64,000 bases of DNA from Kappaphycus alvarezii. Lineage: Eukaryota; Rhodophyta; Florideophyceae; Gigartinales; Solieriaceae. The notes below the pieces were generated by a model. It saw nothing but the letters and a program-made list of their open reading frames with translations. It ran no database searches and was not told where the DNA came from. Below are positions 46,029-56,632 of this stretch, one piece after another (within the stretch, counting starts at the first letter, position 1; every line of letters starts with the position of its first letter). Where the stretch lies: positions 372,001 through 436,000 of the forward strand of contig NADL03000648.1 in assembly GCA_002205965.3 (NCBI GenBank), given 5' to 3'. Both the position numbers and the translations under genes were made by a program.

Positions 46029-48517
46029 ATGACTACTCACCTCCTCCATTTCCTGCTTCTAGTTTGTGCCTCTCATCTCTGTTGTTCCGAAACAGTGTTT
46101 CAGCAGATTACGGGAGAAACACAGCACAATTACCTCCGCCATACCGTTGCCGTTCAAAACTCTGGAAAAACCTATGGCAAACAAGGCCACACTCTCCTTT
46201 CCCGCGACGTTGTCACCCCCTCTACCGTCTGGTCCACTGTCGACAATTTCACCCGTCTCATCCTCGAAAATCCAGAAAAACTTGACTGGTACACTGCCGA
46301 CGTAGGCCTCTCTGGTCAACCCGAGACTGTCACTATCAATGCTGCCTTCAGCTGTATGGATCGCGGTCGTTCCAACTCAGAAGCTCTCTATTGGTGGGTG
46401 TCCCAAGATTTCTCAGAACAGATCTCCAATCATTCCCGTGTCGGAGGCATCAAACTAAGTAGCGGCTTTCAGGACGGCAGTCACAATGACATCACTGTCA
46501 AATGCTGGGACCAACGTCAGTTCCAACCCGACCGCCGTCTCGTGGAACATGTCGACCAACATCGTGGCACTGGTGTCCGATTTCTCAAAACTTCTGGCTC
46601 AAAGGATCGCCCTCGTTCCGTCGTCGGGGATCCCCATGTTTTCCAACGCTTACTTCGCAGAAGACGTGAGGGTCATATCAGCGATGATGTCGTATACGAT
46701 CGCGATGCACGTGGGGAAACAGGTCTGGGTATTGTGAACGGCCTGCCATTTGCCTCCGGGTTTCGCGTTTTTGCCCCGGATTCGGTTCCGGACGTTAGCC
46801 CTGTAATTTCGTATCGTGTACCTCTGACGCCTGTGGGGGCTATAACCAGTCATGTTGGTGCACGTTTGAGGGAGACACGAGTGGCCGCTAGCGTGGGGCG
46901 AACTACTAGTGCATTGCTGTTGTTAGCCGTGTGGTCGAGCGGCTTGCCCATTTTACTGGGTGTTGGGATTGTGAGTAAGACGTTGAGCGATATTTCGGAG
47001 GAAAAGAGTTTTGCACTGCGGAAAAAGGATGTGCATACCGCGGTGGATGGCGTGATTCCCTGGACGACAGGTGAGAAGGTGAGAGTGTTGATCAACTGTG
47101 CAGCCGTGACTATTTTGATAGCGCCTATCGGCCTGGCAGTGGTGGAAGGACATATCGATCCACGGACGTCTGTCGAAATAACATCGGGGGTGTCGGTGTT
47201 TTACACGAACTCAGACGAGAAATTTACAAGTGACGCTGAAAACCCGATCGCTGGCTCAATCTTTGTTGTCAGTGTATGGCTCACCTACCGCAAGTTAGAT
47301 GATGGTCACATGGTGTTGTTCCTGTTTTCTGTCTCGGTCATCGTGGCGCTCTCAGTTTTCATAACCATGCGGGTTGGAAAGAGAAATAGTGAGTTGATGC
47401 CGGATCGAGTTCCGGCTGGTTCAAGTTTTCGCTGTGGAAATTTAGTGGATTCCTGCGTCTCTGGTCAAAGTCGAAGCCGGGCAGAAATGTTAGCAGGTAC
47501 AGGGCACTGGTTCAGATACGACGTGATCTACTCCCCGTGGGGGCCGACGATGGCGAGGACGAAAGAGTAAAAGAGCTGATTTTGATGGCTGATCAGGCAT
47601 GGAGGCCAAGGGCAAGCGCGACGTTTCGCAAGAAAGCAATGCGTCACCAAAATGAAGAAATGCGAGTCGCAGCTCGAAGGGCAGTGAGTGAGTGGGTGCA
47701 CAATTTGGAGGGTGCAGATGGGGGAAATCCTTGCTCCCTGGCTGTCCTGTATGGGCGTGTCATGCTCGACGATAAATTGAGGTTCAAGGCTGCAACTAGT
47801 GGTTTTACTGCGTTCGATGCAACCATGGACAGAAATTGGGAATACATTCGCAGGGGAGGGACAGAACTAGGTATAAAACCGATCGAATACTACCTTACAA
47901 ACGGCAAGTTTCCGCCCGACGAGGCCCTTGTCATCGTCAGAATGGGTCTCTTGAAATATTCAAAGTTCATCAGCAAGGTTGTTATAGCAAGAGATAGGCA
48001 AGATTGTGATTACGATATAGATGGAGTCAAATGCTCTTTAGGCCTTCTAGACTCGGACGATATGGATGGACTGGTGAAAAAGACTGCGAGCGGCGAATAT
48101 GGAGTCAGATGCTCTTTAGGTCCTATAGACTCGGAGGATATGGATGAAATTTGGAAAAATATTTCGAGCGTTCAACATGGAGTCCCTCAGATCGTTCGGG
48201 TGAGGCATGGCTTTCACTCACCAAGGCTCTTTTCACGCAACACGCGAACGGAGAGTCACACTATCCAGTGTCCTAGTGGGTACGGCTCGATGCATTATTG
48301 TCCCTACCCGACGTCATCCGTCACCCTGAAGTATTTCTTCCTGGAGCCGTGGGATTTGGAGGGTTGGGATCACGGAAGTGTCATGAGTTTAAGCGCAGAG
48401 AGGGTTTTAGGGAAAGATGATCTCATTGATGGCTATCGCACTGAGGAAAAAAGCATTACCCAAAGAAACAAGAGGCCTCCAGATAATGACGAGGGGCACT
48501 CAGATTGGGGAAATTGA
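46029..48517 (+). CDS. Polytopic membrane protein of unknown function
   Basis: I do not recognise the family. Start chosen at ATG 46029, which opens a signal peptide (MTTHLLHFLLLVCASHLCC, then SET). An extracellular-looking domain of about 250 residues follows (NNFTRLILENPEKLDWYT-like acidic and aromatic text). Hydrophobic segments lie at about 46905-46975, 47080-47145, 47250-47285 and 47310-47370. The long C-terminal tail is hydrophilic (MADQAWRPRASATFRKKAM, SEWVHNLEGADGGNPCSL, LAVLYGRVML) and has tandem 78-bp repeats. Full length is about 829 codons. The frame changes inside: between 46460 and 46740 the reading most like coding sequence is a different frame (FSKLLAQRIALVPSS). Near the G4 at 46713 and the T4 at 47426 it steps by -1. 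The tail frame ends at the TGA at 48515. It converges on the two-pore channel gene. The frame between 46460 and 46740 is the least certain part. Confidence 0.5.
48023..48190 (+). repeat. In-frame tandem repeats of 78 bp in the membrane-protein tail
   Basis: Units start at 48023, 48101 and 48179 (period 78 bases, 26 codons). The first two share 41 of 46 leading bases and encode GVKCSLGLLDSDDMD and GVRCSLGPIDSEDMD; the third is only a start (GV...). The high DNA identity points to a recent duplication. Confidence 0.75.
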
Positions 48518-48949
48518 ACGCGCAGAAATACTCGGGCTGATCAAGACTCCTTGATGCGGTTGATTGACAAGTTGTGTCTTCGTTTTTGAAAGTCCGCTCT
48601 TCTTATCCGTGGGTCATGAAACAATCAGAACTGAACTTTTTCGATGTAGCAAGCTGCCACTTGCTCAGTTTTCGTCTGCAACTTTAGAGATGTCTGAAGG
48701 GTCGAGGGGATATTTGCAATAAAAGGAAGCATTGAGACGGCAGAACACATCGACGGTTGTCTAAACTTGCGCTCTATAGCACACCTATGAAAAGAGTTTG
48801 ATTTCCTGCTTGCGCACTTGCTAAACCCTACTTTCAGAGTCTACCTTCAAAAGATATACTAGCGGCCCCATTGCAACGGATCCCAAGCTTTCACCACAGA
48901 TCGAGATGGAGTGGAACAACTACACCGGAAGAAAACGCGAGAGTCCAAT
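48518..48949. other. Spacer between convergent genes
   Basis: 432 bases between the stop codons of the membrane-protein gene (+) and the two-pore channel gene (-). It should hold both 3' UTRs. No repeat or RNA is recognised. Confidence 0.6.
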
Positions 48950-51306
48950 CTACGCTTGTGCTGTATCCTGATCAGTCTCGAATATTTCACGGACGCGCTC
49001 TTTGAACATCGTGGCATACACTTGAGTTGCTGTATTTCTTGCTTGCAGGACCTTGACACGCTTTGACCCGTAGCGGCTTTGCAGGTCAAGCCGTATTTCA
49101 TCGTCCTCTTGTTCATCCTCCATAACAAACAGGTCCACGACAAACGCAACAACGCAGTTTGACACAATCAAACTGTTCGCCACAAAGCTCATCAAGAAGA
49201 ACCACTTTGTCCAATCACCAAATCTAGATGCCGAGGCAATGGCCTCGGCAATTTCAGTCAAGTAGCCGACAATGACCGCTGAGAACAATGTGTACCACCC
49301 GGACGCGAGGTCATTAAAGTTGAGGGCCCAATAATCATTGGAAACATAGGCATCAACTAGCGGGTGCATGCTTGGATCCAAAGCCGGGTTTGACTCATAA
49401 ATGAGGCCACCGAACAACTCGACACCCGCGGCGGCGAAAATATACAAGGTGAGGAAGAAGAATGAAAACAATGGCACGGATGCCGGAATGAGCATGGAAA
49501 AGACCTGCACAATGCGGCGGAAGCGCGGGACATCGGCGAGCACGGAGAAGAGCCTGAGACACCGAAGAAGCACGAGGTATCTGACGACGACGGGGTCGTT
49601 GTCGGAATATGGATACAAGACATAGATGGCCCCGAACAGCAAAAGCCAGGTGACTGCAAAGTCGAAGCGGTTTCCAAGGTCACGCCAATAGCGATCAAAC
49701 CCTTGACTGACAACTTTGAGAAACATTTCAAGGATGTAGACAAACGAGAATGCACATTCGATCATGGCAAAGAATTCTTCGCTTCCCGTGGTATCCTTCT
49801 TGCGCAAGTCCATAGTGGTTTCGATGATGACAAAGATCATATTGATGACCATGACAATATTAATGTGATAGATAAACTGAGTGGAACGGACATAAGCGGC
49901 AATGGTCTGCCAGATGGGGGTCTCATAAAACTGCGGCAAGAGTCTCTGCACGAGACTCTTGTCCTCCAGTTCGACGATGAACTTGAGCTGAAGGACGTCG
50001 ACGATGTCCAAAAATTCATGACGACTGATATTATTGTCTGCGTTATCATCCAAGGCCGTAAAGAGCATGTCAACTCTTTCGTCGTCTATATCGCTGTGAG
50101 TCTTATTTTTCCGCAACTCTTCAAACAAAAGCTTGACATCGGAAAGTCCGCAAGTGCCAGTATCAGCCACGAGGGCATCGTACGCGAATCCAATACTCTT
50201 CCTCCTCGCGTGCAATTTATCGACGACCAATTCCTCGATATGCCCCGTGTAGGCGTTATACACGACGGCAAGCAAGACATTGAACAAAAGAAAGACGCCC
50301 AACACAATGAATGCCAAAAAGAGCAAGGCGCTGGAACGGGAGACGTCCAAGACGGCCATGATCTGCATGGGCCAATCGGCGGTGGTAACGGAGGTGAATG
50401 CGGAATAGAGACCGACGGTCAAGTTGCCGAAATAGCGGTCGGCCTCTGGGACTTCATGGAAGAGCAAGGTGACCAACCAACCGAAGAAGAGAACGAATAT
50501 GGCGACGATGGTAAACACGTCGAGGAATGGAGGAATGACGGCGAAAATACTGAGTGTACATTCGCGCAAGGCGTTCCAATAAAACAAGGGAAGAAAGACA
50601 CGGAGGTAGGGGGCAAAGCGAAAGGGGGGTAGCCATGGTATAGAGCGACCCATGCGACGTCTAAAAGGGCGGCGATGAGAAGGACTTTTAACAGACGGGG
50701 ATTGGACTGGAATGCAAAGCCTGGCATGACGATGGCATCGAAGATGATAAAAAAGATGAGGACTGAGAGTAGGGCAGCGTTGATGATAGCCTGATGAACG
50801 GGGGAAAGGTAGGGGAGACCGGAGAGGAAGAGATCAGAACCTCCTGGGGCGACGCATTGCTTTGTAGGGGAGCAATACGACGGGAGTTCCAAAAAGGAAA
50901 GAAAGACGAGTACAAGCACTACGGCTTGGCGAATGAAGAGGGTGTTTTCAAAAAAGAGGTAAGCCTTGCGGTTTGCGCGTGTGCGAGGGATGGAGTGGGC
51001 GTGTGTGATGGGAACGCCACGAACAGTCTCATCGACGATCCATGCTGCCAATTCATGACGGGAAAGGGAGGTGGGTGGGGAAGAGGGCGGAAGAAGGGGG
51101 TAGTTTCGGAGACGTCTGCCATGTGTGGATAGCCGCGATGCGGATGTGGGAATGGAATGAGACGAGGCGCGAGTGTGACGAGGCGCCAGAGGCAAAGGGT
51201 GTGGATTCACGGGGGAGGAAGAGTGGGCGGGGTTGGAACAGGGTGGATCCAGGCGTGATGCGACTGTGCATCGATGGGGTGCGCGGGGTGGGATCGCACG
51301 AGCCAT
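48950..51306 (-). CDS. Two-pore cation channel with EF-hand (TPC1-like)
   Basis: A voltage-gated-like channel with two six-helix domains, about 784 codons, close to plant TPC1 in length. ATG at 51306 is the first Met before the homologous part. The N-terminus is Pro/Ser-rich, then ELAAWIVDETVRG precedes IS1 (about residues 126-142). Next come IS2 and IS3 (173-219), IS4 with FRFAPYLRVF, IS5, pore I (VTTADWPMQ, about 307) and IS6 (FNVLLAVVYNAY). The linker carries a canonical EF-hand loop (DDNADNNISRHE, about 419-430) and a weaker one before it. Domain II has IIS4 with YLVLLRCLRLFSV, pore II (TLFSAVIVGYL, about 675) and IIS6. Such channels sit in vacuolar or endolysosomal membranes and pass Na+ or Ca2+. 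The first 226 residues and the rest are in two frames, joined at a C6 run (50624-50629) as if one base were missing. A TGTAC cluster lies 180 bases upstream. Confidence 0.88.
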
Positions 51307-51482
51307 AACGTTTTGGACAAAGGGGGCAGGGCGGAGGAGGCAACGCTGGTTGGGGCATGGATGGGAGGGAGGCAACGTGGGGAGATACAAACCAAACTGG
51401 ACCGTAGTAATCCTGCCAATCGCGCTGTAAGGTTATGCTTCCATCTCGCCAAACTGCACAATGCCCCCCACTTGTCATTGGC

Positions 51483-51575
51483 CCAATCATACTGTACATT
51501 CCCTCGCCTCACTGTACTGTAATGCAGCCACGCACAGAACAACTGTACTGTTCTGTACTGTACAACACCTACTGT
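51483..51575. repeat. TGTAC-type repeat cluster upstream of the two-pore channel gene
   Basis: TACTGTACATT, CACTGTACTGTAATG, AACTGTACTGTTCTGTACTG and CTACTGTAATT within 90 bases. It also marks where the plus strand turns from G-rich (channel gene 5' end) to C/A-rich. Confidence 0.7.
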
Positions 51576-51579
51576 AATT

Positions 51580-53170
51580 CAAAAATGCCCACCGTGCCCT
51601 TACAGTCCCAATCCTTACAGTCCCACTGCAACCGCACCCACCCGCCCCAAAACAAACACAACCTCCGGCCTGGCCCCCCCCACCGCTCGCAACGGCGCTA
51701 CACGTGGTTCAAGGTTTTTGAACACATTGAAAGATCACCCCCCCCCGCTGCACGCCCCAACACACATCACCCTTCCCCGACACCTGCGCCGCATACCAAC
51801 GACGCGCCGTTCGCACGCCCGAATAGCAGGTGCTGCCATCTCGGCCTGGGTGAGCGATGGGGGTGTGCGGCGAGGTAGGGGATGCGTTGTTTGGTACAGC
51901 TGCGGCGCATGTATTTGAGTGGGTGTGTTGGTTTCGACGGTGTTGTGCACCGGCGGTGCGTGAGGCCTGGTGAGCAGTCGGGGGAGGGTGGGTTTTTGTA
52001 GGGGTTTCAAGGTTGTGTCGCGTGTGATTTGGTGAGGTGTTTTGTTTTTTCTTCGAGCCGCTAGGCGGGGGGAGGTTGTGCGTTTTGAGGGACCTGTGAT
52101 CATTGAGGGGTTTGGATGATAGGTTGGGGGGGTGTGACTGTGGAATCTGGGGCCTTGTCATACGGTGGATTGGGGGGTGATGGACGGGCGGTAAGCGATG
52201 GGTTTTGTGTGCGCATGTGGATGAAGAAGGAAAAAAGTTTCATGCATTGAGTATCTACTGGGAGGGTAGTATGGAATGGGTGGGGTGATGAGACACGTGA
52301 GGAACTGTCTTCCCTTGTTGGGGGGTTGGAGGCGGATCAGTGGTTTAGGGATGGTGGTGGATTGGGGCTGGTTTTGAAGATTTTGGGGAGGGTTTTTGTT
52401 GTAGGTGGATTGCGCTGGCAATATTGCAGGTGGAGAGGCGGGTGATGTATGATATTGTGTGCGGGGTGGATGAAAAATATGGTATGTGTCGAGAGCGTGA
52501 CCTAGGCTTGGTGGTTATGATGTGTGTGTTTTGGGAGAGTGGTTTGGATAGGTTGCGGGCGGTTTCATAGCGTGCTGTTGAATGAAACGAGATGATGTAG
52601 GGTATGTTATTGGCAAGGGTCTATATGGTGACGCTGGAAAATTCAGTGGTGCGGCTCACTCGAAAGATACCACTTCTCATGATGCTGTCCTGAAAGAAAC
52701 AAACAAACCAGCACACTAGTTTTGTAGCCTTGCCATGTTGCATAGACTGGGATTGTATGCAGCGGTCGCCTTGGTACACCAAATGCACAACTGCTATAAT
52801 ATTAAAGTCGACTCCCAAACAGGTAACGTGGATTGGAACTATTCGCATAGAATTTCTTTGGGTCATAAGACTTGGAATTGATTTTGCAGTTGCCCTCAAC
52901 ACACTCTAGTTTCTGGAAAAGCGTAGTGGGAATTGAGATTGTCAGTACCCACAGGAGATGACCCCTCCAGATCTTGTCAACAAATGGAGTTTACTGTCGG
53001 TAGGTTATCACTCAAGATGCAGCATAAAAGTTTCCACGCAAAAATTTCCGCGATTGAGTTTAAATAATGTCGTGGTTACATTTTCAATGTCAACTGGCTG
53101 CTGTACCCTTCGCACTGTGTGCAGATGAGCGGACTTTACATCCAAGTTTATACCTGCTCATGTGCCTCCC
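51580..53170. other. Intergenic DNA with a C/A-rich to G/T-rich switch near 51850
   Basis: 51580-51830 is C/A-rich (with runs of 8-9 C) and 51850-52600 is G/T-rich on the plus strand. Long minus-strand frames in the right half (for example 51709-52161, 52158-52421) are Thr/Pro/His/Asn-rich, as expected from composition alone. No gene recognised. Confidence 0.5.
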
Positions 53171-53370
53171 GTTCCACCGTATCAGGTGAGTTTAAGATTG
53201 GAAGATGTGGAACGGTCCCCATCATTGTACAGTGAAGTACAGTACACTTTCCACTCGGCCCCCACTTTTCGAAGGTAAAAAGGACGGGGAGACCCTGGGG
53301 TGCCCCAAACTACTAGATCAGTTTGCGAGCGGAGCGCTACTGAATGAGACAACATATAAAAGTACACCGC

Positions 53371-53400
53371 TGTACTGTACTGTACTGTACTGTACTGTAC
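53371..53400. repeat. (TGTAC)6 pentanucleotide repeat
   Basis: Six perfect TGTAC units; the strand-reversed reading is (GTACA)6. A pure form of the dispersed TGTAC family. Confidence 0.9.
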
Positions 53401-54748
53401 TTGTGACAGTTGGATATTACCTGGCTGAACCTTACGGTACTGTCCCTTGAGTGGGCCTACCAATCCAGTAATTTTAAATCTCATTTTAATTTAATTGATC
53501 TTTAGCAAGAAGAGTCTCGTGAGTGTACTTTCAAAAAAAAGTGTGTCCTCGCCAAATTCTTGCGGCACTGTACAGTACGGTACAACACAGTACAGTATCA
53601 CTCAAGTCTACTGTAATGGACTGACAGTCCACATCGGAGACGCTCGGCACCGCTTGATACAGTTTGCTAATGCTATTTCTCCGAACCGAATATAGAGACA
53701 CTTTCCAATAATTTCTATTTTCAAATCGCCAGTTGATGATTTCATACGCCTCGCAGAGAGCAGAGGCCTAATCAAATTAGGGGAGAGGCCCATGGCCCTA
53801 ACGTTCATGCAAAAGCCCCATCCAGGTATGGAATCCCTCATGCTTGCGGGGTCAAAAGCGGACCCCAAAAGTGTGCAAACAGAAAACACTACTGTGACAC
53901 ATGAGAGCAGTATTGTTACAGAGTTCCAATTTTGCCAGGGACCTGGGACCTATCGCTACCGATATGGGGGAACCAGACAATCCCTAGCAAGATTATTTGT
54001 CCGCCCTCACACCGCAGGACATTTGTTGGAGTGCAGCCAACATTTCCAGCATTACAATATGATCCAACATGAGGATATTTCCACTATGCATCTCGTTTTT
54101 CTGCGTTGCACATACACCGTTCAAAGCATAGACTTTGTAGATTCCCACTCTGCCGCCGCCGTTGGAAAGCAGTGTGCAGTGCAGAACCGTACACTTGTGC
54201 ACATGTACATATGTCTGTAGCTGCACGATTGATATGCTTGCTGAATTGTTGATTACGTCGAATGGAAAACCTTCACTTGGCATCGATAAATCCAACATCT
54301 TGACAATGGCACGGTGCCCCCCTGTAACAAATAATACCGATACTTGCACTTTTGTTGGAAAACTCCAAATTGGTCTCTGGAAAACAAACAGGCTGCAGGC
54401 GCTCAAGTTGGATGCATCTTGGCCATCTTGGAATTTGTAAACTTGTATTGATTGGAAAATACAGAGTCATATCTACGCAAATGGTTTTTGGCATCCGCAA
54501 TCGCATGGCCTTGGTATTCATACACAGTCGCAGTGGTGAGACTCGGTCGGTTGGCCCCTCTCTAGTTTGACAATTCAAAGGTTTGCTTGTGTCGCTTGCA
54601 GGAAGGAGCCGCATCAAGTCATAGGCTGCTGTATGGGTGAAACTGGGTTGGCCCCTTTCCCGCTAGACATCAGAGGGCTGCTTGTGTCTCCTGCAGAATG
54701 GGAGAATATTCAATACATGCACGTAGAGAGCCGAGGCGCTGTGCCAAA

Positions 54749-54775
54749 GTACTGTACTGTACTGTACTGTATGTA
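54749..54775. repeat. TGTAC pentanucleotide repeat
   Basis: AGTACTGTACTGTACTGTAC and neighbouring bases: about five units, the last imperfect. Confidence 0.85.
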
Positions 54776-56578
54776 TCCGACTTGTTTGGAAACGATAATA
54801 AACATATAATACGGCAATGTATCAATATGACTTGATCAAAACTGTTCACCCTCGTTAGCGCTTGCTACTTGATATATAATCATCTTTACTTCATGTATTA
54901 TAAGAGCTACTTGATAACTGAAAACCATTAGTTTATAAAATCAGGTATTTTATGTGGGATTTGTAAATTTCAACAGGACAATCATTACGGTATCTCATTC
55001 TTATTACAGCAAACAGATAAGTAATGAGTAAATATCTCCCTCTCAACAGCCATCAATAGATTTAACAGTGTTTTTGTCGCTATTATTATTTTCAATCTTT
55101 TTCTTTCAACCGGTGACTCTACGAGAGTTGCTCCAGCCGCTGTAGGCATGGTATGCATTAACATAATCTAGCCCTTTCGTAATCATACTAATTCAAATTC
55201 CATGGAGAGGGATGGTTTGGCCTTTAAAAATTAACAGATTCATGATGAAACAACAGTTGAAATTTGTTTCAAAAATCCACTATCCTTTCACATAATTCCA
55301 CATTCACACTCGCCTCTCTACCTCGTTATCACGCTATTTTTTCATAATACGAGTATACCAGTTCAATATGTTTGAATCAGTTTTCAAAATGAGGAGTAAG
55401 GTGGAGGATTTGGAATTCTCGTCTAGATCATCCCAACAAAATGACTTCAAACAATCAAACAAAACGCGAGGTGGACGAATAAAATTGACGAGAAATTAGC
55501 AAGCTGTTGTTTTATCTTGTTTGGAAATTTCCACATCACAGCAGTGGGGCTGTACAATAAATTATTTAATTTGAAGAGCGAAAAAGAGCACTGGAACTGC
55601 AGTGCACATGGTTGCCCACGTAAAAAGTGTGGATATCTCTTCCAGTTTTGCGCATTCGTGTTGCATGAAAGAGACGCCCCTGAAGCGGAGACGTGGCTCA
55701 CTTGTCACACGAGGAGGCATGCCGAGTCGGAAAGGCCTTGTTTGTAAGGCTGGGGCTTTTCTAGCATTTCCTTTGTACAAACTTGTGGTTTCAAGAGAAC
55801 ATCATTTATAACTATTGATGATCAAACCTGGCTGATGCAGTATGATATACATGTGGAGCACAATTATGAATCAAGAAGAGCTTGTTTGTCGTTGTCTCCA
55901 GAATAGTATGATTGGTTCTTTCAATGGTTTCTTTGTTTCTCGACAGTCAAGCTACAGTGGCATATTGTTACAACCCTTTGCACAAACTTTAGTTGTATCT
56001 TTCGACTTGCCATCGCATTATCGGCAGGTGGATTAGGTCTCGAAAGGAATTCTAGTGGCAGAACCGAAACCGTTGATGTCTGATACTTGCCTATAAATTT
56101 TACAATGAACAAATATCGTGTGCCGTGTGATGCACGGTCTAGTCGAAAGTATGCCAAGTGTGGACTAGCTTTCGACCCAAAATCGATATATTGATTGTCT
56201 CGCGAGTGTAACTTGAACAGAAGAAATGCCGTCAAAAGGAAAAACATGCACTTGCTGAGGAAAAAAAACACTCAACTCATGCAACCATGTGCAAACTATC
56301 TCATTGAATATGCCATGGTCCCTTCAACTGGAGGGTAATATTTGATATCTGGTGGACACTAACTGTTACTGTTTTACAATTCTGTATTTAAAGATCACAC
56401 TGTCGACATCCGCATATAAGTTTTTATAAAATTTTCAAAAACTTGGGAGGCACTCCGCTTGCCCATACAGGTTGACAATCCTCCTCGATCATACTTGATG
56501 ACAATTAGGGGTAGGCCAGAGCAGCAGTACAATAGTACCTCAACCTGAAATTTTCTCTGACAAAAACTGTGTAACCTT

Positions 56579-56632
56579 CTGTACTGTATTTGTACGACAC
56601 TGTACAGCAAGGTACAGTACTGTACAGTAAAA
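56579..56632. repeat. TGTAC-type palindromic repeat cluster
   Basis: CTGTACTGTATTTGTACGAC followed by ACTGTACAGCAAGGTACAGT and ACTGTACAGTA. Overlapping palindromes as at 2865. Confidence 0.75.

Noticed and set aside
49703-50632. 309-codon open frame on the plus strand
   Set aside because: Lies opposite the two-pore channel gene, whose conserved helices and EF-hand clearly identify the minus strand as coding.
53371-53400. TGTAC repeat considered as a CRISPR-like or telomeric array
   Set aside because: No spacers, short unit, eukaryotic context; it is a simple repeat of the dispersed TGTAC family.
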